DNA of 64,000 bases from an uncultured Collinsella sp. (GTDB lineage Bacteria; Actinomycetota; Coriobacteriia; Coriobacteriales; Coriobacteriaceae): positions 124,001 to 188,000 of the forward strand of contig UQKQ01000001.1 in the NCBI GenBank assembly GCA_900541645.1, written 5' to 3'. Below, one piece after another: positions 1 to 7,863 of this stretch; the first letter of the stretch is position 1, and every line of letters begins with the position of its first letter. The notes under the pieces were generated by a model. It was not told the DNA's origin, made no database searches, and saw only the letters and a list, made by a program, of their open reading frames with translations. A program made the translations under genes and the position numbers.

Positions 1-134
1 TTGCCGACTTTGCCGCCGTGAACGAGATCTACGCCTCCAAGTTTGAGGCTCCGTTCCCCGCGCGCAGCGCTTTCCAGGTTGCCGCCCTTCCGGCTGGCGG
101 TCTGGTCGAGATCGAGGTTGTCGCCGCTCTCTAA
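1..134 (+). CDS. RidA family protein, C-terminal end (partial)
   Basis: Only the last 43 codons are in the window; the frame opens at base 3 and stops at 132-134. The visible tail contains PARSAFQVAALPAGGLVEIE, which matches the end of RidA/YjgF/YER057c proteins, including the conserved Arg and the terminal Glu region. RidA hydrolyses reactive enamine/imine intermediates produced by PLP enzymes in the cytoplasm. A PLP lyase (dpaL) lies 17 kb away, but that is not evidence of a link. A strong terminator follows at 165-202. The start and N-terminal half are outside the window. Confidence 0.85.
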   Translation, partial: ADFAAVNEIYASKFEAPFPARSAFQVAALPAGGLVEIEVVAAL

Positions 135-164
135 GGCGTTGGCCACAACTAAACATGACATGCA

Positions 165-202
165 AAAAGACCCTGCAGCGCGTGCGAGCTGCAGGGTCTT
201 TT
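165..202. terminator. bidirectional rho-independent terminator
   Basis: Arms AAAAGACCCTGCAG and CTGCAGGGTCTTTT form a perfect stem around a 10-nt loop. Each strand has a T run at the 3' side, so it can end both the RidA transcript and the convergent regulator gene. Confidence 0.85.
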
Positions 203-256
203 GTCAAGCGATGCGACAAAAATGATCCGTTTCCCTTCGTCCCCAAGGGATCACGT

Positions 257-913
257 TTAGCCTTCCTTGCGGACTTTTTGCAGGTAGCGGTATACGCTGG
301 GCTCCGAAATGCCCAGCGCGGTGGCGGCGCAGGCCACAGCGCCCTTGAGCATGAACACCCCGTTGCCGTTGAGGTGGCGAATGACGTCCACGCGGTCGCT
401 CTGACCAAGCGACGCTACATCCAGCCCGCGCGCGCTCAGCAACTCGGTAATGCTGCGGTCGATGAGCTCCTGCGTGGACTCCGAAAGGCTTTCGACCTCG
501 ATAGGGGCGGGCTCCGTGCGCGTCGGCGCCGCGTCGAAGCATGCCATGAGCTGCTGCGCCATGGTGTTGATGGAGCGCACGGTCGAGAGGTCGGTGTTGA
601 CGCAGAGCATACCGACGATCTCGTTATCCTCGCGGATAAAGTACGTCGCCGACTCCAGCGTTTTGCCGCCGGCGCCGCGGCCCTCGTAGCCCGTAATAAA
701 CGGCAGGTCGCAATACTTGGGGTCGTGCATGATCTTGAGCGCCAGATCGGTGGCGGGACCGCCGACCTTGCGGCCACTCACGATGCCGTTGCGAATATCG
801 ACGATGGCGTGGTCGGGATCCGAGAAATCGTGCAGCACGATCTCGCTGTTCTTGCCGAGTATCTGCTCCAGGAAATCGACCATCGGCAAAAAGCGGCGTA
901 CGGTCTCGTTCAC
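257..913 (-). CDS. YheO-type PAS domain/HTH transcriptional regulator
   Basis: A 218-residue cytoplasmic regulator. Residues ~5-115 match the YheO-like PAS domain (VLHDFSDPDHAIVDIRNG and the GRKVGGPATDLAL segment). The C-terminal ~50 residues match the HTH_22 DNA-binding domain (AATALGISEPSVYRYLQKVR). DauR-like proteins of this class sense small amino-acid or purine-type ligands. The GTG start at 913 is chosen because AAAGGAG sits 6 nt upstream and the length then equals the paralogue at 16835-17488; a longer open frame to 1054 has no better site. It is divergent from the permease/ssnA/ygfK/xdh block, so it probably controls that block. The ligand is unknown. Confidence 0.85.
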   Translation of the reverse strand: MNETVRRFLPMVDFLEQILGKNSEIVLHDFSDPDHAIVDIRNGIVSGRKVGGPATDLALKIMHDPKYCDLPFITGYEGRGAGGKTLESATYFIREDNEIVGMLCVNTDLSTVRSINTMAQQLMACFDAAPTRTEPAPIEVESLSESTQELIDRSITELLSARGLDVASLGQSDRVDVIRHLNGNGVFMLKGAVACAATALGISEPSVYRYLQKVRKEG

Positions 914-1149
914 GGGCAACTCCTTTGGGTGAAATCGGAAATGTTCATAACAATTTTTTCTCATGGTAACACGCTGCTCATCATCTCGTATATCCGCAGG
1001 TACATTGCGTAATGCAGACGAACGGTATGATTTTGGCCGTAAACGGTCGACCAAAAGAAAAGTAAGATGTTATTTAGACCAGACACATTCCTGACCTGCG
1101 GAAACGAGTTATTTCAGCCGAAGAATAGTCTGATAACAAAAAATTATTA

Positions 1150-1178
1150 TTGAGAATGAGAATCATCTTTAATACGAT
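1150..1178 (+). promoter_or_regulatory. predicted promoter of the NCS2-ssnA-ygfK-xdh block
   Basis: TTGAGA and TACGAT are separated by 17 bp, about 90 bp before the permease start. The rest of the 352-bp divergent gap (914-1265) is AT-richer than its surroundings and shows no gene. Confidence 0.45.
1151..1167 (+). promoter_or_regulatory. candidate operator TGAGAATGAGAATCATC
   Basis: This site overlaps the predicted promoter spacer. It resembles TGATAATAAATAATCATC at 24990-25007 between yqeC and yqeB, and partly matches the Fur-box consensus. The binding protein is unknown; the shared site is only an inference from similarity. Confidence 0.35.
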
Positions 1179-1265
1179 ATGCAACGAAGGCACAACCTCA
1201 ACCCCGCACTGCGTCACAATAGAGCGTTAGATGCGAAAACAACTACTTCGAGGATTGGTGGTCAA

Positions 1266-2660
1266 ATGACCCAGGAGACGGTTACGAACGGCACTGAAGT
1301 CCTGTTCACTCGTGAAGGCATGCCTCCCGTTAAGGAAATGATCCCGTGTGCCCTTCAGCACGTACTGGCTTCGTTTGCCGGTATCATCACCCCGGCTGTC
1401 ATCATGGCCGGTGTCTACGGCTTTAATAGCCAGCAGAGCACCGACATCATCCAGGTCGCGCTCATTCTTTCGGCGATCGACACGGCCCTTCAGGCCTTCG
1501 CTCCCTTCCGTCGCATCGGCGGCGGCCTGCCCATCGTCATGGGCGTTTCGTTCGCGTTCCTGCCGGCCCTGCAGGCCATGGGTGCCTCGGGCTTTAGCTT
1601 TGGTGCGCTGCTGGGCGGCGAGATCGTCGGCGGCGCCGTCGCGGTCCTCTTTGGTCTGGCCTACAGCAAGATCAAGTGGCTGTTCCCGCCCGTCGTGACC
1701 GGTACGGTCATCTTCTCCATTGGCGTCTCTCTCTATCCCACGGCCGTCAAGTACATGGCCGGCGGCATGGGCACGCCGCTGTGGGGCACCCCGCAGGCCT
1801 GGTGCGTCGCTCTTATCACCTTCGCCGTGGTCTTTGCGCTCGCCAACTTTGGCAAGGGCACGCTCAAGCTGGGCTCCGTGTTCTTTGGCATGATCGTTGG
1901 CATGATCGTCTCCATCCCCTTCGGCATGATCGACTTCTCCAGCGTCGCCACCGCTCAGGTCTTCGCCCTTCCCAAGCTCATGCCCTACGCGCTCGAGTTT
2001 GATCCCGAGGTCTGCATTACCCTCGCCGTCGTGTTCCCCATGGTTGCCATCCAGGTTATCGGTGACGTCTCCGCCGCCTGCCTGGGCTCCATCGACCGTA
2101 TGCCCACCGAGCGCGAGCTCTCCGGCGCTATCGTGTCGCAGGGCCTCACCTCTATGGTCGGCGGCCTGCTGGGCGGTCTTCCCACCAGCGCCCTTGGCCA
2201 GAACGTGGGCATCATCTGCTCCAACAAGGTCGTTAACAAGTGGGTCTTTGTGATCATCGCAGCCGTCTTTGCCATCGCCGGTCTGTTCCCGCAGCTCTCT
2301 GCCGTCCTTTCCGCTATCCCGCAGCCCGTTATCGGCGGCGCGACCGTCGGCGTCTTTGGCACCATTACCATGAACGGCGTGCGCATGTTCACCCGCGAGG
2401 GCCTCACGCAGCGCACTACCACCATCGTCGGTACCTCCGTCGTCTTTGGCCTGGGTATCTGGATGGCCAGCGGTTGCCTTGCCGGCGAGGGTATGCCCGC
2501 CTGGGTGTCCACCGTCATCGGCTCCAATGCCGTAACCCCCACCGCCATCATGGCCATTGTCCTTAACCTGATCCTTCCGCAGACGCCGGTCGTGGCTCAG
2601 CACATCGATGCCGCCAAGGACGCTGCCGTGGATCTGGTCTTGCCCGAGAGCAAGAAGTAA
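1266..2660 (+). CDS. NCS2 family nucleobase/xanthine permease
   Basis: A 464-residue polytopic membrane protein of the nucleobase:cation symporter-2 family. It has many hydrophobic segments and the family signature QNVGIICSNKVVNKW near the C-terminal third. The N-terminal ALQHVLASFAGIITPAV segment is also typical. It should import a purine or pyrimidine base (xanthine/urate class) with a cation. ATG 1266 is taken because an in-frame ATG at 1179 precedes the expected N-terminus by 29 unconserved residues and overlaps the predicted promoter. It heads a co-directional block with ssnA, ygfK and xanthine dehydrogenase, which favours an oxidised purine as substrate. A second NCS2 gene is at 27044-28357. 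Confidence 0.9.
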   Translation: MTQETVTNGTEVLFTREGMPPVKEMIPCALQHVLASFAGIITPAVIMAGVYGFNSQQSTDIIQVALILSAIDTALQAFAPFRRIGGGLPIVMGVSFAFLPALQAMGASGFSFGALLGGEIVGGAVAVLFGLAYSKIKWLFPPVVTGTVIFSIGVSLYPTAVKYMAGGMGTPLWGTPQAWCVALITFAVVFALANFGKGTLKLGSVFFGMIVGMIVSIPFGMIDFSSVATAQVFALPKLMPYALEFDPEVCITLAVVFPMVAIQVIGDVSAACLGSIDRMPTERELSGAIVSQGLTSMVGGLLGGLPTSALGQNVGIICSNKVVNKWVFVIIAAVFAIAGLFPQLSAVLSAIPQPVIGGATVGVFGTITMNGVRMFTREGLTQRTTTIVGTSVVFGLGIWMASGCLAGEGMPAWVSTVIGSNAVTPTAIMAIVLNLILPQTPVVAQHIDAAKDAAVDLVLPESKK

Positions 2661-2677
2661 CCAATTCGGTGCTATTC

Positions 2678-2799
2678 GTCGGCGGACGCATCGCCTCGTC
2701 CGCCGACGTCATGCGGCGCCAAGCCGCACTTCAAAGGGTTTGTCCCTTTGGTGAAGCGTTGGCGGGAGAGGGCCCGTTTCCGGTGTAGGCCGGCGCTTC
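2678..2799 (+). other. three consecutive hairpins in the ssnA leader
   Basis: In the permease-ssnA gap the sequence folds into an 11-bp perfect stem (GTCGGCGGACG/CGTCCGCCGAC, 2678-2707), a TGCGGC/GCCGCA stem (2712-2728) and an AAAGGG/CCCTTT stem (2733-2749). An 11-bp stem with two G-U pairs (2753-2763 with 2789-2799) follows. No T run follows, so this is not a simple terminator. It could be an attenuator, processing site or unassigned riboswitch. Confidence 0.4.
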
Positions 2800-2855
2800 G
2801 CACTCCACCATGTCAGAGGTGTCAAACCCCGCCTCTGATGTTGAAGGGAGCATCC

Positions 2856-4211
2856 ATGCTTCTGGTCGCTAACGGTTCCGTTTTTACCCGCAACGCTCAG
2901 ACCCCGTTTATTCCAAACGGTGCGGTCGCCATTGACGGAGATACGATCGTCGAAGTGGGCCCCGAGTGCGAGCTCAAGGCCAAGTACCCGGATGCCGAGT
3001 ACGTCGACGCCCAGGGCAACCTCATCATGCCCGGACTCATCAACTGCCACACCCACATCTACTCGGGTCTGGCCCGCGGCCTTGCCATTAAGGGCTGCAA
3101 CCCCACCAACTTCCTGGAGAATCTTGAGCAGCAGTGGTGGAAGATCGATGACAACCTGACGCTCGACGGCACCAAGGCCAGCGCCTATGCCACGATTCTT
3201 GACTCCATCCGCGATGGCGTCACAACGATCTTCGATCACCACGCGAGCTTCTGCGAGATCCCAGGCAGCCTCTTTACCATTAAGGATGCAGCTCAGGAGC
3301 TGGGCATGCGTTCGTGCCTGTGCTACGAGGTCTCCGACCGCCGCGGTCAGGAAAAATGCGACCAGGCCATTGCCGAGAACGCCGAGTTTGCCCAGTGGGC
3401 CGCCAAGGAGCGTCGCGATAACCACAACCACATGATCGCCGCCATGTTTGGCGGTCACGCCACCTTTACGCTGTCGGACGAGACCATGGATAAGATGGCC
3501 GAGGCCAACAACGGCCTGACCGGCTTCCACATCCATGTGTGCGAGGGCATGAATGACGTGTGGGACTCCCGCCTCAACCGCGGTGGCATCAGCCCCGTCG
3601 AGCGCCTGCTGCAGCACAATTTGCTGGGTCCCGACACCATGCTCGGCCACTGCATCCACGTGACGCCTGCCGAGATGGATATCGTCAAGGAGTCCGGCAC
3701 CTGGCTCGTCAACAACCCCGAATCCAATATGGGCAACGCCGTGGGCTGCGCTCCCGTGCTCGAGTTCTTCCGCCGCGGCATCCCCGTGTGCATGGGCACC
3801 GACGCCTACACCCACGATATGCTCGAGAGCCTCAAGGTCTTCCTGATCATTCAGCGCCACAACGCAGCCATGCCCAACGTGGGCTGGTGCGAGGCCATGA
3901 CGATGCTGTTCGAGAACAACGCCAAGATGGCGAGCAAGTACTTCGATCGCAAGCTCGGCGTGCTCGAGGCCGGCGCTGCCGCCGACGTCATCGTTATGGA
4001 CTACAAGCCCTTTACGCCGCTGAGCGAGGAGAACATCGACGGCCACATGCTCTTTGGCATGATGGGCAAAAACTGCCGCACCACCATCATCAACGGCCGC
4101 GTCCTGTACAAGGATCGCGAGTTTGTCGGTATCGATGAAGAAAAGATCAACGCGTGGACCATGGCTGAGTCCAAGAAGCTCTGGAGCACGCTCAACGATC
4201 GCACCTACTAA
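2856..4211 (+). CDS. ssnA: SsnA-type putative aminohydrolase
   Basis: A 451-residue amidohydrolase-superfamily enzyme. Metal ligands are visible as NCHTHIYSG (His65, His67), FHIHVCEG, GHCIHV and the MGTDAYTHD aspartate. Sequence and length fit SsnA, a partner of YgfK in the E. coli purine-catabolic region and in gut anaerobes that use urate or purines. It probably deaminates or hydrolyses a purine-derived intermediate in the cytoplasm. ATG 2856 has GAAGGGAG upstream; the longer frame from 2748 encodes an Arg-rich leader with no family similarity and runs through the hairpin region. It lies between the NCS2 permease and ygfK, reading the same way. Confidence 0.9.
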   Translation: MLLVANGSVFTRNAQTPFIPNGAVAIDGDTIVEVGPECELKAKYPDAEYVDAQGNLIMPGLINCHTHIYSGLARGLAIKGCNPTNFLENLEQQWWKIDDNLTLDGTKASAYATILDSIRDGVTTIFDHHASFCEIPGSLFTIKDAAQELGMRSCLCYEVSDRRGQEKCDQAIAENAEFAQWAAKERRDNHNHMIAAMFGGHATFTLSDETMDKMAEANNGLTGFHIHVCEGMNDVWDSRLNRGGISPVERLLQHNLLGPDTMLGHCIHVTPAEMDIVKESGTWLVNNPESNMGNAVGCAPVLEFFRRGIPVCMGTDAYTHDMLESLKVFLIIQRHNAAMPNVGWCEAMTMLFENNAKMASKYFDRKLGVLEAGAAADVIVMDYKPFTPLSEENIDGHMLFGMMGKNCRTTIINGRVLYKDREFVGIDEEKINAWTMAESKKLWSTLNDRTY

Positions 4212-4227
4212 TTACAAGTAGATTCAC

Positions 4228-4259
4228 GCGCGTCGGATGTTTCGCCGCATCCGGCGCGC
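4228..4259 (+). other. hairpin in the ssnA-ygfK gap
   Basis: GCGCGTCGGATG pairs with CATCCGGCGCGC (12 bp with one G-U pair). Smaller GC-rich stems follow to about 4310, and the ygfK ribosome-binding site follows at ~4347. No T run is present. The function is unknown; an mRNA-stability or attenuation element is possible. Confidence 0.35.
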
Positions 4260-4360
4260 GCATAGGCGGCCTCCGCGGGGTCGCCGGCGCTTGTGCTAGC
4301 GCTACACCGTATTTGCGCCCGCCGCGCGGTCTCGCCGGGCGTTACAGAGAGGAGCTCACT

Positions 4361-7360
4361 ATGAGCGACATCATGAGGCCGATCCCGTTTTCGCAGCTGA
4401 TGAACTGGATCATCGAGGAGCACAAGACCCAGGACGCCATCTTTGGCGTGCGTAAGATGGTCACGACCAACCAGGAGGGTGCGCTTCCCATTTTTGACGA
4501 GCGCATCGAGACTCCGTTTGGCCCGGCTGCCGGTCCCAATACGCAGCTGGCCCAGAACATCGTGGCCTCTTATGTGGCCGGTTCTCGCTTCTTTGAGCTC
4601 AAGACCGTCCAGGTTATGGACGGCGAGGAGCTCTCCAAGTGCGTCAACAAGCCCTGCATCGTGGCTCAGGACGAGTGCTACAACTGCGAATGGTCGACCG
4701 AGCTCGAGGTTCCGCAGGCCTTTGCCGAGTACGTGAAGGCATGGTTTGCCTGCCACCTGATCGCTCGCGAGTACGGCCTGGGCAGCCCGGACGGTTTTGT
4801 CTTTAACATGTCGGTGGGCTATGACCTCGAGGGTATCAAGAGCCCCAAGGTCGACGCCTACATCGAGGGCATGAAGGACGCCAGCGGCTCCGAGGTTTGG
4901 AACGAGTGCCGCACATGGGCGCTCGCTAACCTGGACAAGTTTGAGCATGTCGATGCCGCGTTTGTCGAGTCCATCCCGGCGCGCGTCTCCAACTCCATCA
5001 CCGAGTCCACGCTGCATGGCTGCCCGCCGGCGGAGATCGAGCGCATCGCGACCTATCTGATCACCGAGAAGGGCCTCAACACCTACATCAAGTGCAACCC
5101 CACGCTGCTGGGCTATGAGTTTGCCCGCCAGCGTCTGAACGAGCTGGGCTTTGACTACATCGTCTTCGACGATACGCACTTCCGCGAGGACCTGCAGTGG
5201 GCCGACGCCGTGCCCATGTTCGAGCGCCTGATTGCCCTGTGTGCCGAGCGTGGCCTGGAGTTTGGCGTCAAGCTGACCAACACGTTCCCCGTCGACGTGA
5301 CGAGGAACGAGCTGCCTTCCACCGAGATGTACATGTCGGGCCGTTCGCTGTTCTCGCTGACCATCGAGGCCGCCCGTCGCATTACCGAGCAGTTCGATGG
5401 CAAGTTGCGTATCAGCTACTCCGGTGGTGCCACGGTCTACAACATCCGTGCCCTGTACGATGCCGGCATTTGGCCCGTTACCCTGGCGACCGACGTGCTC
5501 AAGCCCGGTGGCTACGAGCGCTTTAGCCAGATGGCTGGCGAATTTACCGATCTGGACGGCAAGCCGTTCGCGGGCGTCTCGCTCGAGGCCGTGACTGCGA
5601 TCCAGACCGACTCGCTCACCAACCCGCTCTACAAGAAGCCGCTGCGCCCGTTGCCCGACCGCAAGGTTGCCGGCAAGAGCCCGCTTTCCGACTGCTTTAC
5701 CACGCCGTGCCGCACGAGCTGCCCCATCCAGCAGGATATTCCCGCCTATCTGGCGGCTGTTGACGAGGGCCGCTACGAGGACGCACTCAACATCATCATC
5801 GAGCGCAACGCCCTGCCGTTCATTACCGGCACCATCTGCCCGCATCCCTGCGGCCGTGCCTGCGAGCGTGCATTCTACGAGCCCGAGGGCGCCCAGATCC
5901 GCGCCAGCAAGCTCAAGGCCGCCCGCGAGGCCATGACCGCCGTGCTGCCCAAGCTGCGCGCCCAGACCATCACCAACGACGGCGAGCGCAACGTTGCCGT
6001 TATCGGCGGCGGCCCGGCCGGCCTGGCGACGGCGTTCTTCCTGACGCGCGCTGGCGTGCCCGTCACTATCTTTGAGGCCCGCGATTCGCTCGGCGGCGTG
6101 GTCCGTCACGTGATCCCCGAGTTCCGTATTGCCAGCGACGATATCTCCCACGACGCTGAGCTTTGCCTGGCCTTTGGTGCCAAGGTTCAGCTCAACGCCC
6201 GCGTGGAGTCCATTGACGAGCTCAAGGCCCAGGGCTTTACCGACGTGGTCGTGGCCACCGGTGCCTGGATGCCCGGCTCTGCGGGCCTAGGCGAGGGTGC
6301 CGAGCTCGATGTGCTGGAGTTCCTCGAGGCCGCCAAGAAGGGCGAGAAACTCGAGCTGGGCGAGGACGTCGTGGTCATTGGCGCCGGCAACACCGCCATG
6401 GACGCCGCCCGCGTGGCCAAGCGCCTGGCTGGCGTGAAGAACGTGCGCCTGGTGTATCGCCGCACCAAGAAGCAAATGCCCGCCGACGAGGAAGAGCTCG
6501 ATCTTGCTCTTGCTGACGGCGTTGAGTTCTGCGAGCTGCTGGCGCCCAAGGCGCTCAACGGCGCCGTGCTGACCTGCGATGTTATGGAGCTTGGCGAGCC
6601 GGATGCAAGCGGCCGTCGCAGCCCTGTCGCCACGGGCGAGACCGTCGAGCTTCCCGCCACCACGGTGATCTGCGCCGTGGGCGAGGGCATCGATGCCAGC
6701 CTGTACGATGCCGCGGGCGTCGAGCACGACCGTCGCGGCCGCCTTGCCGCCACCTCCACCGGCGTCGAGGGCGTCTGGGCTGCCGGTGACTGCCGTCGCG
6801 GTCCGGCCACCGTGGTCGAGGCTATCGCCGACGCCGCCGAGGTCGCCCGTGCCATCGCTGGCGTGGACTTTAACAAGTACGCCGACCAGAATGCTCAGGC
6901 CGGTCGCGAGGACGCCTGCTACGAGCGCAAGGGGTCGCTGTGCCGCGACAAGCGCAATTGCACCAAGACCCGCTGCCTAGGCTGCGGCTCGGTGTGCGAG
7001 GTCTGCTGCGACGTATGCCCCAACCGCGCCAACGTGGCAATTAAGGTGCCGGGCCTGGCCAAGCATCAGGTCGTCCATGTCGACGGCATGTGCAACGAGT
7101 GCGGCAACTGCGCCGTGTTCTGCCCCTACCAGGAGGGTCGTCCCTACAAGGACAAGCTCACCCTGTTCTGGAGCGAGCAGGACATGGAGAACTCCGAGAA
7201 CGAGGGCTTCCTGGCCGTGGACGAGGATCACTTTAAGGTCCGCGTCGCCGGCACGGTCCGCACCGTCTCGGTCGATGCCGTCAACACCGGTCTGCCCGAG
7301 GCCGTCCGCCTGACCATCAAGGCCGTGCGCGACAGCTATCCGTACCTTCTTAAGAAATAG
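4361..7360 (+). CDS. ygfK: YgfK: putative selenate reductase / purine-pathway flavoprotein
   Basis: A 999-residue cytoplasmic multidomain oxidoreductase. Residues ~1-430 resemble a dihydroorotate-dehydrogenase-like barrel. A Cys cluster (CRTSCP, ~445) follows as in glutamate-synthase small subunits. Then come an FAD motif VIGGGPAGLATAFF (~545) and an NAD(P)H motif VVVIGAGNTAMDAA (~670). Two ferredoxin-like Cys clusters lie at ~867-925 (CLGCGSVCEVCCDVCP and CNECGNCAVFCP). Length and architecture match E. coli YgfK, which accompanies ssnA and xdhD. Known roles are anaerobic urate/purine use and a proposed selenate reductase activity. Here it could supply the flavin and NAD(P)H site missing from the dehydrogenase downstream. 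ATG 4361 follows AGAGGAG. Confidence 0.93.
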   Translation: MSDIMRPIPFSQLMNWIIEEHKTQDAIFGVRKMVTTNQEGALPIFDERIETPFGPAAGPNTQLAQNIVASYVAGSRFFELKTVQVMDGEELSKCVNKPCIVAQDECYNCEWSTELEVPQAFAEYVKAWFACHLIAREYGLGSPDGFVFNMSVGYDLEGIKSPKVDAYIEGMKDASGSEVWNECRTWALANLDKFEHVDAAFVESIPARVSNSITESTLHGCPPAEIERIATYLITEKGLNTYIKCNPTLLGYEFARQRLNELGFDYIVFDDTHFREDLQWADAVPMFERLIALCAERGLEFGVKLTNTFPVDVTRNELPSTEMYMSGRSLFSLTIEAARRITEQFDGKLRISYSGGATVYNIRALYDAGIWPVTLATDVLKPGGYERFSQMAGEFTDLDGKPFAGVSLEAVTAIQTDSLTNPLYKKPLRPLPDRKVAGKSPLSDCFTTPCRTSCPIQQDIPAYLAAVDEGRYEDALNIIIERNALPFITGTICPHPCGRACERAFYEPEGAQIRASKLKAAREAMTAVLPKLRAQTITNDGERNVAVIGGGPAGLATAFFLTRAGVPVTIFEARDSLGGVVRHVIPEFRIASDDISHDAELCLAFGAKVQLNARVESIDELKAQGFTDVVVATGAWMPGSAGLGEGAELDVLEFLEAAKKGEKLELGEDVVVIGAGNTAMDAARVAKRLAGVKNVRLVYRRTKKQMPADEEELDLALADGVEFCELLAPKALNGAVLTCDVMELGEPDASGRRSPVATGETVELPATTVICAVGEGIDASLYDAAGVEHDRRGRLAATSTGVEGVWAAGDCRRGPATVVEAIADAAEVARAIAGVDFNKYADQNAQAGREDACYERKGSLCRDKRNCTKTRCLGCGSVCEVCCDVCPNRANVAIKVPGLAKHQVVHVDGMCNECGNCAVFCPYQEGRPYKDKLTLFWSEQDMENSENEGFLAVDEDHFKVRVAGTVRTVSVDAVNTGLPEAVRLTIKAVRDSYPYLLKK

Positions 7361-7371
7361 GCGAGTCTCTT

Positions 7372-7851
7372 ATGGCCAAATCCATTCAACATAACGTGGC
7401 CTACGTTGCCTGCGGAAGCGGCTGTGCCTCCGCAGGCGGCGACGCCCGCTGCAGCGAAGGCTGCATTGGCTGTGGCGCCTGCGTCACGGCCTGCCCCCAC
7501 GGCGCCATTGCGCTGGTCGATGGCATCGCCCGCGTTGATCGCTCCAAGTGCACGGGCTGTGGCCTGTGCGGCATGGCGTGCCCGCAGCGCGTGATTGCCT
7601 TCGTTCCCGGCTACCAGAACATTCTGGTGCGCTGCAACAACACCGATAAGGGCGCCATTGCGCGCAAGATCTGCGACACGAGCTGCATCGGTTGCGGTAT
7701 GTGCGCCAAAAAGTGCCCTGCCGGCGCTATCCGCATCGAGGACAACTGCGCCCATATCGACGGCGCGGACTGCCTGTCGTGCGGCATGTGCGCCGTCGTC
7801 TGCCCGCATGGCGCCATTCACGACCGCACCGGCATCGCCGCCGGCGTGTAG
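7372..7851 (+). CDS. polyferredoxin with four [4Fe-4S] motifs (RnfB-like)
   Basis: A 159-residue electron-transfer protein. Four CxxCxxCxxxCP motifs are visible: CIGCGACVTACP, CTGCGLCGMACP, CIGCGMCAKKCP and CLSCGMCAVVCP. It has no membrane segment, unlike true RnfB. It sits 11 bp after ygfK and 12 bp before the xanthine dehydrogenase, all on one strand. It therefore probably carries electrons between the molybdoenzyme and YgfK. The N-terminal CGSGCASAGGDARC segment adds more Cys that could bind a further centre. The function is inferred from context; the cluster count is read directly. Confidence 0.85.
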   Translation: MAKSIQHNVAYVACGSGCASAGGDARCSEGCIGCGACVTACPHGAIALVDGIARVDRSKCTGCGLCGMACPQRVIAFVPGYQNILVRCNNTDKGAIARKICDTSCIGCGMCAKKCPAGAIRIEDNCAHIDGADCLSCGMCAVVCPHGAIHDRTGIAAGV

Positions 7852-7863
7852 AAGGGAATCACC

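Noticed and set aside
1227..2603. A 458-codon frame antisense to the NCS2 permease
   Set aside because: The plus strand encodes a clear NCS2 protein; the minus product is His/Gly/Asp-rich shadow sequence.
4208..6151. A 647-codon open frame antisense to ygfK
   Set aside because: Composition mirrors the ygfK codon pattern and no motif or start signal supports it.
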